A stretch of 23,683 nt of DNA, taken from positions 1 through 23,683 of the forward strand of contig JAZRTK010000042.1 in the NCBI GenBank assembly GCA_045651985.1, read 5' to 3'. Under the pieces are notes generated by a model, which saw nothing but the letters and a program-made list of their open reading frames with translations, searched no databases and was not told the DNA's origin. Below, in pieces: positions 7,702-15,010 of this stretch. The stretch is from SIG710 sp045651985. Lineage in GTDB: Bacteria > Bacillota > Clostridia > Oscillospirales > CAG-272. Every line of letters begins with the position of its first letter. Within the stretch, counting starts at the first letter, position 1. The translations under genes and the position numbers were made by a program.

Positions 7702-8673
7702 GCATTTAACAAACAGAATTATAAAAAAATAAGGGAGCTGTACGACAAGAAGTGGGAGAAGGCTCGGCTTGATGCCGATGAGCGACGTGCGGAGCTTCAG
7801 GCAAAGATACCCGAGCTTGCAAAGTTCGACCGTGCGATCGCTGACGTCGGTATCCGAGGAGTTTACGCCACCATTGGTGGCGGAGAGAACGCAGAGCAGA
7901 AGATAAAAATGCTTGAGGAAGAAAGCCTTGCCTTGCAGGAGGCGAGAGCGTCCGTTTTGCGTGAGCACGGATATCCAGCAGATTACGCGTCGCTGCGTTA
8001 CGAGTGCTCGGCTTGCTCCGATACGGGCTACGTTGACGGCAAAATGTGCAGCTGTATGAGGATGGCGCTGATAATGGAGGGCTACCGCTCGTCAGGTATT
8101 GCGCACCTTTTGAGCACACAGACCTTTGAGACATTTTCTCTCGATTATTACAAGTCAAACCGCAACGCTTACGACCGTATGAAGCAAAATCTGGAGATCG
8201 CAAAGAAGTTTGCCCTTGATTTCAAAGGTGAAAATTCGGGAAATATGCTCATGCTGGGCGGTACGGGTCTGGGAAAGACCCACCTTTCCTCCTCTGTTGC
8301 AAAGACTGTCATTGACCGCGGCTTTGACGTGCTTTACGTTTCGGTCATGGACATGGTGTCCGACTTTGAGCAGGAAAGATTCGGCAGCGGCTACAGCAAC
8401 ACACAGGCGGATATTGCAAAGTATTTTGAGTGCGAGCTTCTGATCTTGGACGATCTTGGCACCGAGGTATCAAACCAGTTTACGGTGTCCACGCTGTACA
8501 ATATCATCAACACCCGATTGAGCAAAAAGCTGTCAACGATCATCAGCACGAATCTTAATTCCAAGGACTTGCGCGACAGATATTGGGACAGAATCACAAG
8601 CCGACTTTTTGGTGAGTACATACCTCTCGTTTTCGAGGGAACGGACGTAAGACTTCAGAAATTGAAGATATAA
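7702..8673 (+). CDS. DnaI/DnaC-like helicase-loader ATPase
   Basis: A AAA+ ATPase of the DnaC/DnaI/IstB type that would load replicative helicase. From Met at 7702 the product has 323 residues: a helical N-terminus (1-90), a probable zinc site with Cys102, Cys105, Cys116 and Cys118 (CSAC...CSC), then Walker A GGTGLGKTH (Lys192), Walker B LLILDDLG (Asp250, Asp251), sensor-1 STNL and a terminal arginine-rich RITSRLF. An upstream in-frame ATG at 7663 would add 13 residues; GGAGAG is 14 bases before it. I prefer 7702 because MAFNKQNYKKI resembles the start of relatives, but its own ribosome site is weak, and a GCCCC-TC-GGGGC hairpin (7674-7685) lies between. Confidence 0.92.
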   Translation, partial: AFNKQNYKKIRELYDKKWEKARLDADERRAELQAKIPELAKFDRAIADVGIRGVYATIGGGENAEQKIKMLEEESLALQEARASVLREHGYPADYASLRYECSACSDTGYVDGKMCSCMRMALIMEGYRSSGIAHLLSTQTFETFSLDYYKSNRNAYDRMKQNLEIAKKFALDFKGENSGNMLMLGGTGLGKTHLSSSVAKTVIDRGFDVLYVSVMDMVSDFEQERFGSGYSNTQADIAKYFECELLILDDLGTEVSNQFTVSTLYNIINTRLSKKLSTIISTNLNSKDLRDRYWDRITSRLFGEYIPLVFEGTDVRLQKLKI

Positions 8674-8691
8674 AAAACGGTAGGAGAGAAA

Positions 8692-8979
8692 ATGCCCGAT
8701 AATTTTTTTGACTTGTTGCCTTATATTTATATCGCTGCCGTATCTATGATCGCGGTATGTGTAACCCTTTACGACAAATGGGCGGCGAAAAAGAAGCCCG
8801 ACAAACGAATCCCGGAACGTACGCTCTTTTTGTGGGCGGCGGCAGGTGGGTCATTTGCCATGTATCTGACTATGCAGGCGGTGCGTCACAAGACCAAGCA
8901 TCTGTCATTTATGCTTGGTATCCCGGCTATTATGATAGCGCAGATTGCATTGCTTTTTGCCGTGGGATATATTTTTTAA
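8692..8979 (+). CDS. DUF1294 family small membrane protein
   Basis: A 95-residue protein with three hydrophobic segments (about 8-26, 43-60 and 74-94) and the family pattern YDKWAAKKK, RIPERTLFLWAAAGGSFA and RHKTKH. These are the conserved blocks of DUF1294; the family has no established function. It starts 18 bases after the loader ATPase with GTAGGAGAG as ribosome site, so it is probably the last gene of the rex operon. Its stop codon (8977-8979) is part of the terminator stem. The link to replication is likely incidental. Confidence 0.88.
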   Translation: MPDNFFDLLPYIYIAAVSMIAVCVTLYDKWAAKKKPDKRIPERTLFLWAAAGGSFAMYLTMQAVRHKTKHLSFMLGIPAIMIAQIALLFAVGYIF

Positions 8980-9012
8980 CCAATCGGGACGGCTCAGCCG
9001 TCCCGATTGGTT
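8978..9012. terminator. Long perfect inverted repeat after the rex operon
   Basis: Perfect 16-bp stem, arms 8978-8993 and 8997-9012, with a TCA loop. On the plus strand it is followed by TTGTGTTTCC, a poor T-run, so termination by this strong hairpin is likely but not textbook. On the minus strand it would be followed by AAAAAATA-complement T-rich sequence. Confidence 0.75.
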
Positions 9013-9098
9013 GTGTTTCCTCATAACGGGGATAGATGTCACGCTTTTTGACCGATTGGATTTTTGCATTTTCACGTCTCATTTTGATTATTTGAAAC

Positions 9099-9127
9099 TT
9101 GACTTTTTGATACGATTTTATTATAAT
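9099..9127 (+). promoter_or_regulatory. Sigma-A type promoter of nadE
   Basis: TTGACT (9099-9104) and a perfect TATAAT (9122-9127) with a 17-base spacer. The start point near 9134 leaves a leader of about 110 bases, which contains a possible hairpin CGCCCA (9171-9176) with TGGGCG (9189-9194). Confidence 0.87.
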
Positions 9128-9244
9128 TGTACTGTGAGTGAAATTCTGCGTAAAAAGGACTGCGCGAAATCGCCCAATAACAGACTTCTGGGCGAGCCTG
9201 CGTTAACGGTACAGATAAATATTGAAAAGAGGAAATTTGAAAAG

Positions 9245-9976
9245 ATGTTTGATGCAAGATTTGTAAAGGATGAGTGTGTTGCGTGGATACGCGGCTTTTT
9301 TGCGGAAAACGGCCCTACCTGCAACGCCGTTGTGGGTATTTCGGGCGGTAAGGACAGCTCTGTTGCGGCGGCACTCTGCGTTGAGGCGCTGGGGCGCGAC
9401 CGCGTTATCGGAGTGCTTATGCCAAACGGCGAGCAGGCGGATATCGACTGCGCAATTCAGCTGGTTGAACACCTGAAAATAAAGCATTACGTGGTGAATA
9501 TTCGCGACGCTGTGCAGGGGCTTATCTCAAGCCTTCCTGCCGACATGGAGATCACCGAGCAGACAAAGAACAACATTCCTCCCAGAGTGAGAATGACAAC
9601 TCTTTACGCTATCGGACAGAGCAACAACGGACGCGTAGTGAATACATGCAACCTGTCCGAGGACTGGGTGGGGTATTCTACCCGCTACGGCGATGCGGCG
9701 GGCGATTTTTCGCCCCTGTCAAACCTGACCGTAGCCGAGATCAAGGAGATCGGACATCTGCTCGGTCTGCCCTATAATTTGGTTGAAAAGGTGCCTATCG
9801 ACGGTCTGTGCGGAAAGACCGACGAGGACAATCTGGGCTTTACCTACGCGGTGCTTGACAAGTACATTCGCACGGGTGTCTGCGAGGACGAGGAAACAAA
9901 GGCGATAATCGACCGCAAGCATAAGACGAATCTGTTTAAATTACAGCTCATGCCCGCGTTCAAGCCGACAATATAG
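9245..9976 (+). CDS. nadE: Ammonia-dependent NAD+ synthetase
   Basis: NadE adenylates and amidates deamido-NAD to NAD, the last step of NAD synthesis. The 243-residue product is the short form without a glutaminase domain, so it uses ammonia. It has the PP-loop SGGKDSS (residues 33-39), the KNNIPPRVRM region, TCNLSEDWVGYSTRYGDAAGDFSPL (the NAE/NaAD site, positions roughly 136-160) and KVPIDGLCGKTDEDNLGFTY. The frame is open back to 8945 but the upstream part covers the terminator and promoter; ATG 9245 is preceded by AAGAGGAAA (9228-9236) and gives the normal N-terminus. Its neighbours Rex and Nnr also handle NAD(H), a thematic link. Confidence 0.95.
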   Translation: MFDARFVKDECVAWIRGFFAENGPTCNAVVGISGGKDSSVAAALCVEALGRDRVIGVLMPNGEQADIDCAIQLVEHLKIKHYVVNIRDAVQGLISSLPADMEITEQTKNNIPPRVRMTTLYAIGQSNNGRVVNTCNLSEDWVGYSTRYGDAAGDFSPLSNLTVAEIKEIGHLLGLPYNLVEKVPIDGLCGKTDEDNLGFTYAVLDKYIRTGVCEDEETKAIIDRKHKTNLFKLQLMPAFKPTI

Positions 9977-9983
9977 TAAAAAA

Positions 9984-10008
9984 GCCCCTCCCGACGTGGG
10001 AGGGGTAA
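9984..10008. terminator. Intrinsic terminator between convergent nadE and nnr
   Basis: An 8-bp stem CCCCTCCC (9985-9992) with GGGAGGGG (9998-10005) and a 5-base loop. On the minus strand it is followed by CTTTTTTAC, a good terminator for the NAD(P)HX repair gene; on the plus strand TAAATTTTATTT follows, weaker but usable for nadE. Confidence 0.88.
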
Positions 10009-10011
10009 ATT

Positions 10012-11469
10012 TTATTTGTTAATGTTCTCCGCAATGTCGCGAGCGAGCAGGGAGTGATCGGAACGGTTTTCTGTGGCCTTGTCGCCTGCTTTGCCGTGAA
10101 GAAAAACGCCCAGCTTGGCACAGTCAAAATGAGGAATTCCCTGTGCAAGCAGCGAGCCGATAATACCGGCTAAAACGTCTCCCGAGCCCGCTTTTGCCAT
10201 GCCCGCGTTGCCCGTTTGGTTAACGTAACATTCCTTGCCGTCGGAAACTGCGGTGACCGAGTCCTTGAGCACGCAGATGCAGCCAAGTTTTGTGGCGAGC
10301 TCCGCGGAAAATTCGGGCTTTTGAGCCTTGATCTCAATAACGGGCGAGCCCGTCAGACGGGACATTTCCCCAAGATGAGGAGTGAGAATTGCGTTTGTGG
10401 GGATTTTGTTCCGCAGAACGCTGCTTTTTGAAATCAGATTTAGCCCGTCAGCGTCAATTACAAGCTTTTCGGGGGCGCATTTGAGGACGGTTTTTAAGAT
10501 CTTATGCGCCTGTTTTGAAGTGGAAAGTCCCGGCCCTACCAGCACAGCGTCTGACTGCGCTACTGCCTCAGAGAGAATAAATTCGGGGTCCTCGCCCTCT
10601 TTATACGTGGTCATAACCGCCTCGGGAATGAGCATCTGAAGTATCACGCGGTTGTCCTCGTGGGTGAAGATCCGCACGAGTCCTGCCCCCGTTCTGTATG
10701 CCGCCAGGGCTGAAAGATACGCCGCACCCGCCATGCATGGCGAGCCTGCGACGATGAGAAGCTTTCCGAAAGTTCCCTTGTTTGCATCGGGGTCGCGGGA
10801 GGGCATTTTGAGGTCGTTTTGGGTATAGACGGTCAGCGAATCGTCGGGCAAAACCTCAAATCCGATGCCGATGTCACGCACAACCACGCGACCGCTGTGG
10901 ATTTTTCCCGGGTAGAGCAGATGACCGCGCTTAAGCGCGGCGATAGCCACGGTGAGCGTCGCTTTTATTGCTTCGGAATTTACCGAGCCGGTATCCGCTT
11001 CAACGCCCGATGGCAGATCAATGGCGACTACGGGAATTTTGCTCTCGTTTACCTTACTTATTATCTCCGCCGTTTTTTCGTCGGGGGCTCCGCGGAAGCC
11101 GATTCCGTAGATCGCGTCCACTATGAGCGTTACGCCGTCAAGTGAAAAATCGGTAAGCGGACGGGCGATGCACGTGCGTCGGCGTTTTGCACACTCGTCT
11201 GTCATCTTCTTATCATCGCCTATAAAATACGTAGATGTCAGTTTTTCCGAATCCTGCGCAAGGATCGACGCCAAAGCAAAGCCGTCACCTCCGTTGTTTC
11301 CGCCGCCGCAAAGCACCAGAACGGATGAGGTGTCAAAGCTACCTGCTTCAATTTCCTGTGCCACCGCCTCGGCGGCTCTCTGCATAAGCTCGGATGAGGG
11401 AATTCCTCCCATATTTATAGTGTATTCGTCGCAGTTTTTCATTTCTTTTGCACTCAAGACTCGCATCAT
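10012..11469 (-). CDS. nnr: Bifunctional NAD(P)HX epimerase / ADP-dependent NAD(P)HX dehydratase
   Basis: Repairs hydrated NADH and NADPH. The 485-residue product joins an N-terminal YjeF_N epimerase domain (about 1-210; GGGNNGGDG loop at 55-63, IDLPSGVEADTG) to a C-terminal ribokinase-like dehydratase (about 225-485; GSPCMAGAAYLSALAAYRTGAG, LTPHLGEM, and the catalytic NAGMAKAGSGD around 421-431). The length is that of the complete fusion. The frame stays open upstream to 11649, but that part covers divergent promoters; the ATG at 11469 has AGAGGTG 7 bases upstream and starts MMRVLSAKEM as in relatives. It is divergent from yceD and convergent with nadE. Confidence 0.94.
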   Translation of the reverse strand: MMRVLSAKEMKNCDEYTINMGGIPSSELMQRAAEAVAQEIEAGSFDTSSVLVLCGGGNNGGDGFALASILAQDSEKLTSTYFIGDDKKMTDECAKRRRTCIARPLTDFSLDGVTLIVDAIYGIGFRGAPDEKTAEIISKVNESKIPVVAIDLPSGVEADTGSVNSEAIKATLTVAIAALKRGHLLYPGKIHSGRVVVRDIGIGFEVLPDDSLTVYTQNDLKMPSRDPDANKGTFGKLLIVAGSPCMAGAAYLSALAAYRTGAGLVRIFTHEDNRVILQMLIPEAVMTTYKEGEDPEFILSEAVAQSDAVLVGPGLSTSKQAHKILKTVLKCAPEKLVIDADGLNLISKSSVLRNKIPTNAILTPHLGEMSRLTGSPVIEIKAQKPEFSAELATKLGCICVLKDSVTAVSDGKECYVNQTGNAGMAKAGSGDVLAGIIGSLLAQGIPHFDCAKLGVFLHGKAGDKATENRSDHSLLARDIAENINK

Positions 11470-11535
11470 GACAAAACACCTCTTTCGCGTACGTATGTGA
11501 CCGCTTTTTTGGTCAGTCGGTCTATATTCGTGAAT

Positions 11536-11564
11536 ATTATAGCGTAAAAATCGGAATAATTCAA
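11536..11564 (-). promoter_or_regulatory. Promoter of the NAD(P)HX repair gene (minus strand)
   Basis: Read on the minus strand, TTGAAT (11564-11559) and a perfect TATAAT (11541-11536) have a 17-base spacer. It lies about 65 bases before the ATG at 11469 and only 30 bases from the divergent yceD promoter. The leader can form a GACCG...CGGTC hairpin. Confidence 0.8.
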
Positions 11565-11593
11565 TAAGAATAGAAAAAAATGAGAAAAAACTC

Positions 11594-11622
11594 TTGACAA
11601 CGAATGAAAATCGGGATATAAT
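11594..11622 (+). promoter_or_regulatory. Consensus sigma-A promoter of yceD-rpmF
   Basis: Perfect TTGACA (11594-11599) and perfect TATAAT (11617-11622) with a 17-base spacer, as expected for a strongly expressed ribosomal protein operon. Leader about 35 bases. Confidence 0.92.
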
Positions 11623-11663
11623 AATTACCGTCGCATTTTGTGCCGTCATAATCGGAGGTAGAA

Positions 11664-12191
11664 ATGATACTTGATCTGAGACCCTTGCTTCGTGGGGAAA
11701 CCAATATAATCGATATTGATTACCTGCTGACGCCCGAGCCTTTAGACGGTGTTGTGTTCGATAGTGACGTGCACGTTTCGGGTAACATTACAGACCGTGC
11801 GGGTCTTATGGAGTTGAGTGTTCGGTGCTCCGTTCCTTATCACGGTGTGTGTGCTCGATGCCTCGACGAGGTCAGCGGAGTTCACTCCCTTGATTTCACA
11901 AGAGTTATCTCAACAAAGAAGTCTGCCGCGCAAGAAACGGGCGAGGACGGGGTCTACGATGACGATTATCTGATCCCCGAGGACGGCCGTCTTGATGTTG
12001 ACGGCGAGCTGCGTGAGGAATTGCTGCTCACCTTCCCCGCGAGATTGCTTTGCGACGAGGATTGCCCGGGACTTTGCTCCAAATGCGGAAAGCCCAAAAG
12101 ACTCGGAGATTGCGGCTGCAATCAGAAAGAGATCGATCCCAGGCTTGCTGTTCTCAAACAACTTCTCCAAAAAGACGGCGAAGGGAAATAA
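11664..12191 (+). CDS. yceD: YceD/DUF177 family protein
   Basis: A 175-residue member of the YceD (DUF177) family, which is almost always encoded just upstream of rpmF and has been linked to 23S rRNA processing; the biochemical role is not settled. Diagnostic features are CARCLDE (about residues 55-61), the acidic YLIPEDGRLDVDGELREELLLTFPARLLC block, and the zinc-ribbon-like CDEDCPGLCSKCGKP...CGC near the end. ATG 11664 has GGAGGT (11655-11660) just upstream. rpmF follows 74 bases later. plsX and acpP, which often follow in other Clostridia, are absent because a terminator follows rpmF. Confidence 0.93.
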   Translation: MILDLRPLLRGETNIIDIDYLLTPEPLDGVVFDSDVHVSGNITDRAGLMELSVRCSVPYHGVCARCLDEVSGVHSLDFTRVISTKKSAAQETGEDGVYDDDYLIPEDGRLDVDGELREELLLTFPARLLCDEDCPGLCSKCGKPKRLGDCGCNQKEIDPRLAVLKQLLQKDGEGK

Positions 12192-12265
12192 CCAAGTAAA
12201 AAAATAAAACATATACAACCGCGCCGGTCAAAAGGCAGCGGGACACATTCAAGGAGGTGTGGATA

Positions 12266-12448
12266 ATGGCAGTACCGAAGAAAAAGGTGTCCAAGGCACG
12301 CAGAGACAAGAGACGTTCTAACGTTTGGAAGCTGGATATGCCCGGCATGGTAAAGTGCCCTAAGTGCGGAGAATACATTCTGGCTCACCGTGTTTGCAAG
12401 GCTTGCGGCACATACGCAGGCAAGGAGATCATCAAGGTTGAGGCTTAA
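12266..12448 (+). CDS. rpmF: 50S ribosomal protein bL32
   Basis: A 60-residue zinc-ribbon ribosomal protein. It has the standard N-terminus MAVPKKKVSKARRDKRRSN and the four-cysteine zinc site CPKC...CKAC (so the C+ form, with all four ligands). ATG 12266 is preceded by the strong ribosome site AAGGAGGTG (12251-12259). An in-frame ATG 9 bases earlier overlaps that site and is not the start. It is co-transcribed with yceD. Confidence 0.98.
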   Translation: MAVPKKKVSKARRDKRRSNVWKLDMPGMVKCPKCGEYILAHRVCKACGTYAGKEIIKVEA

Positions 12449-12476
12449 TTGTCCTACCTTATGATAAGCCTAATAG

Positions 12477-12525
12477 AAAACGCTTTTTCGATTCGCCGCA
12501 AGGTCTCGGGAAAGCGTTTTTCTTT
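12477..12525 (+). terminator. Terminator after rpmF
   Basis: AAAACGCTTT (12477-12486) pairs with AAAGCGTTTT (12511-12520), followed by TCTTTT. The loop is long (24 bases) but holds an inner CGA/TCG pairing. It ends the yceD-rpmF unit. Confidence 0.8.
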
Positions 12526-12565
12526 TGTCTATCTTGCCTAAATTGTAAACAATAATCGAAACGAC

Positions 12566-12594
12566 TTCACAAGGGGAGATTTTTGTGGTAAAAT
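12566..12594 (+). promoter_or_regulatory. Promoter of the trigger-factor-like gene
   Basis: TTCACA (12566-12571) and TAAAAT (12589-12594) with a 17-base spacer, ending about 36 bases before the ATG at 12631, which has GAAAGGA as its ribosome site. Confidence 0.65.
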
Positions 12595-12630
12595 AGTCGC
12601 GTTCAAAAGATTACCGAAAGGATTTTTATC

Positions 12631-13881
12631 ATGAATTCAAGAAAGATAACCATAATCGTTTTGTCGGTGCTGATAGTTATTGCGCTGGCCGCGGCGATAT
12701 TTATATTCGTCAAAGGAGATGGCCTTTTCGGGGACGACGATTTTGAGCCTATTTCCACAGGTGACAACGGAAACATTGACGTTGGCGGATACGTAAACGA
12801 GTTTCCCACGGCAAAGCCCGACGACGTTGACGTGGACTATAAGATGGACTATCTTGCCGAGGATCTGACCAAGTATATAAAGCTGGGCGAGTACAAGGGG
12901 CTTAAAGTCTCCGCTTATACATACGAGATAACCGACGCTATTATTGAGGAGGAGCTTGCACTTTTCCTTGAGGAGTATTCCGACTACGAGCAGATAACCG
13001 ACCGCAAGACTGCAGAGGGTGACACCATTGTAGTGGACTACACGGGTATGCTTGACGGCGTTGCGTTTGCGGGCGGAAGCGCAACTAATACCGAGATAAC
13101 TCTCGACAAAGAGGACAACGGCTACGTTCCCGGCTTTATCGACGGAATGTACGACGTCATGCCCGGCAACACCGTAGAGTACGACGTGACCTTTCCCTCG
13201 GATTATTTTAACGCCGATCTGGCGGGAAAGAAGACCACCTTTAAGGTCAAGGTGGAATATATTGTTGGGGATTACATCACCCCCGAGCTTACAGACGAGT
13301 TTGTTACAAAGTCTCTTTCCGAAACGGGCTGCAAGAACGTCACTGAGTTCATGCTCTATTTCAAGGGCTACGTGAACGATCAGAGAAGGGAAGAATTAAA
13401 GGAGCAGGTCACCGAAAAGCTCATGGAGCTGCTGATCGAGAACGCAGAGCTTATCGCTCTCCCCGAAAAGTCGGTTGAGAGCAGATATTGGTACATCAGA
13501 CAGACCTATGAGAACTACGCAAACACCTACGACATGGACTATGTCGAGTTCCTTGAAAAGCAGGTGGGCAAGACCGACGCTGACATAAGAAAGGAAGCTG
13601 AGGACTTCATTTTCGAAGATCTGATCATATATTCCGTTATCAAAGCCGAGGGACTTGAGCTGACCGAGGACGAGTACAAGGCGGGACTTGCAGATTACGC
13701 CGAGGTCAATAAGACCACCGCCGAGGAGTTTGAAAAATACTACGGCAAGACGGTCGTTTGGGACGCTCTCCAGTACAGAAAAATGATCGACTTCGTGTTC
13801 CAAAACGCAGAGATAGAGGAAATAATTCAGTCAAGCGAGGAAACACCTGAGGGTACCGAGGAGCTTTCTCCCGAGGAATAA
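12631..13881 (+). CDS. Membrane-anchored trigger-factor-like FKBP peptidyl-prolyl isomerase
   Basis: A 416-residue protein with a short positively charged N-terminus, one hydrophobic anchor (about 6-28), an acidic linker (30-75), a helical stretch, an FKBP domain (about 128-214: EGDTIVVDYTGMLDG, FIDGMYDVMPGNTVEYDVTFP, LAGKKTTFKVKV) and a C-terminal helical region (215-395) with the trigger-factor chaperone pattern. The ribosome-binding N-terminal domain of true trigger factor is missing and replaced by the membrane anchor, so the protein should act outside the membrane as a foldase, comparable in role to PrsA. The tail is very acidic. It is a single-gene unit with its own promoter and terminator. 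The domain call is confident; the extracytoplasmic role is inferred from the anchor. Confidence 0.88.
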   Translation: MNSRKITIIVLSVLIVIALAAAIFIFVKGDGLFGDDDFEPISTGDNGNIDVGGYVNEFPTAKPDDVDVDYKMDYLAEDLTKYIKLGEYKGLKVSAYTYEITDAIIEEELALFLEEYSDYEQITDRKTAEGDTIVVDYTGMLDGVAFAGGSATNTEITLDKEDNGYVPGFIDGMYDVMPGNTVEYDVTFPSDYFNADLAGKKTTFKVKVEYIVGDYITPELTDEFVTKSLSETGCKNVTEFMLYFKGYVNDQRREELKEQVTEKLMELLIENAELIALPEKSVESRYWYIRQTYENYANTYDMDYVEFLEKQVGKTDADIRKEAEDFIFEDLIIYSVIKAEGLELTEDEYKAGLADYAEVNKTTAEEFEKYYGKTVVWDALQYRKMIDFVFQNAEIEEIIQSSEETPEGTEELSPEE

Positions 13882-13885
13882 GAGA

Positions 13886-13916
13886 AAATACCCGTTGCGA
13901 GAGCAACGGGTATTTT
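13886..13916. terminator. Bidirectional terminator between the isomerase gene and the convergent M23 gene
   Basis: Perfect 13-bp stem AAATACCCGTTGC (13886-13898) with GCAACGGGTATTT (13903-13915) around a GAGA loop, followed by T's on the plus strand and, on the minus strand, by TTTTCTC. It lies between the stop at 13881 and the minus-strand stop at 13917. Confidence 0.93.
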
Positions 13917-14687
13917 TTACGATTCGTAATTTATCTCTTGTGTGAGAGAGACCAAGGCGGATTCGTCCAGATATTCGGTGGGATCTACCGCTTTGCCTGC
14001 AACACTTACCTCAAAGTGCAGATGAGGCTCCTCCGCGATCTCGACCATGGCGGTATCCCCTACGACGCCGATCGTTTGACCGCATTTGACCGTGCTGCCC
14101 AATTTGACATCCTGTGCAAGATCTTCATCGAGGTTTTTGTAATAGGTGACCATTTCTCCTTCGTGGGAGATGGCTACCGTGACGCCATACAGGGGATCGT
14201 TTTTGATCTCGGTCACCGTGCCGTCGGCGGCTGCCAGAACGGAAGCTCCGAGAGCTGTGGAGATGTCTATTCCGCAGTGAACGCGGTAGTCACCCATGGT
14301 CTGGGAATAGACCTGAACGTCCATGCTGTGGGATTTTGTGAGAATACCCGAGGCGGGAAGCATTAACGCGGGCGCGGGCAGGGAAGTGGGCCTTTTGTCG
14401 TCGGGTGTCTTGCTGTCATCGGGAGTCTTGCTTTGAGTATCGGGCGTTCGATCCGTGCTTGGGGTGTAGGGCTCTGTTTGAGGACGGTAGGTATCGGGGG
14501 TCTTTTCTGTGCCTGTGCCGTCAGTGGAGACGGGCGGCTGATCGTCCTGTTGGGGCTTGGGATCGGCTCTTTTGCCCGAGCCCATGACTGCGATTATCAC
14601 AGCCACGACAAACAAGAGGGCAACGGTGACTACGTACAGAGCGCGATTGATCTTTGGCGCGGTGTTCGGGGTGTTTTTCTTATTCAT
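13917..14687 (-). CDS. Membrane-anchored M23 (LytM) metallopeptidase, SpoIIQ-like
   Basis: A 256-residue protein: short cytoplasmic tail, one membrane segment (about 16-36), a Pro/Thr/Asp-rich low-complexity linker (37-105, with repeats of the type TPDT and TPDD), and a LytM domain (about 111-245). Both zinc motifs are present: His137-x3-Asp141 (HCGID) and His222-Leu-His224 (HLHFEV), so it may be an active peptidoglycan endopeptidase. The order anchor-linker-LytM and the stretch DVQVYSQTMGDYRVHCGIDI resemble SpoIIQ, the forespore partner of SpoIIIAH; clostridial SpoIIQ proteins can keep the catalytic motif. No other sporulation gene is nearby, so a vegetative cell-wall enzyme is possible. Ribosome site AAAGGATAAC precedes the ATG. 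Confidence 0.88.
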   Translation of the reverse strand: MNKKNTPNTAPKINRALYVVTVALLFVVAVIIAVMGSGKRADPKPQQDDQPPVSTDGTGTEKTPDTYRPQTEPYTPSTDRTPDTQSKTPDDSKTPDDKRPTSLPAPALMLPASGILTKSHSMDVQVYSQTMGDYRVHCGIDISTALGASVLAAADGTVTEIKNDPLYGVTVAISHEGEMVTYYKNLDEDLAQDVKLGSTVKCGQTIGVVGDTAMVEIAEEPHLHFEVSVAGKAVDPTEYLDESALVSLTQEINYES

Positions 14688-14975
14688 TGTTATCCTTTCT
14701 TTTCCGTTTCATCGGCGGAAGGCGCGAAGAAGTGGATTTGAAGTTTTGTTGCCTCATTTTCACGCCTTTTTGGGGGAACTTTTCCCCGTTTGAGTTTATT
14801 GTTGTCCCGAAACACGTTCGTTATTCAGTCTTATGTTTGTTTGAAGTCAAAATTCGCAAAATACATGAAAATATTTCCGATTTGTAAATTTATAACCGAC
14901 AAAATGTAACTTCGGTAATTTTTGAATTACACTTGCAAGAGTTGGGTTTTTTAGATGAGTAATTTGATTTTATAC

Positions 14976-15004
14976 TTGACTTCCATGGTATTGTTTGTTA
15001 TAAT
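14976..15004 (+). promoter_or_regulatory. Promoter of the cohesin-SLH surface protein gene
   Basis: TTGACT (14976-14981) and a perfect TATAAT (14999-15004) with a 17-base spacer. Transcription should start near 15011, giving a leader of about 154 bases. Confidence 0.88.
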
Positions 15005-15010
15005 ATATAT

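Noticed and set aside
8945..9244. Upstream extension of nadE in frame
   Set aside because: The extra 100 codons cover a perfect hairpin and a consensus promoter, and NadE proteins of this type start at the ATG at 9245.
11470..11649. Upstream extension of the NAD(P)HX repair gene in frame
   Set aside because: The stretch contains the promoters for both divergent genes, and the ATG at 11469 has a good ribosome site.
14433..14793. Plus-strand frames opposite the M23 gene start
   Set aside because: Antisense to the linker and membrane segment of a well-supported gene; no ribosome site.
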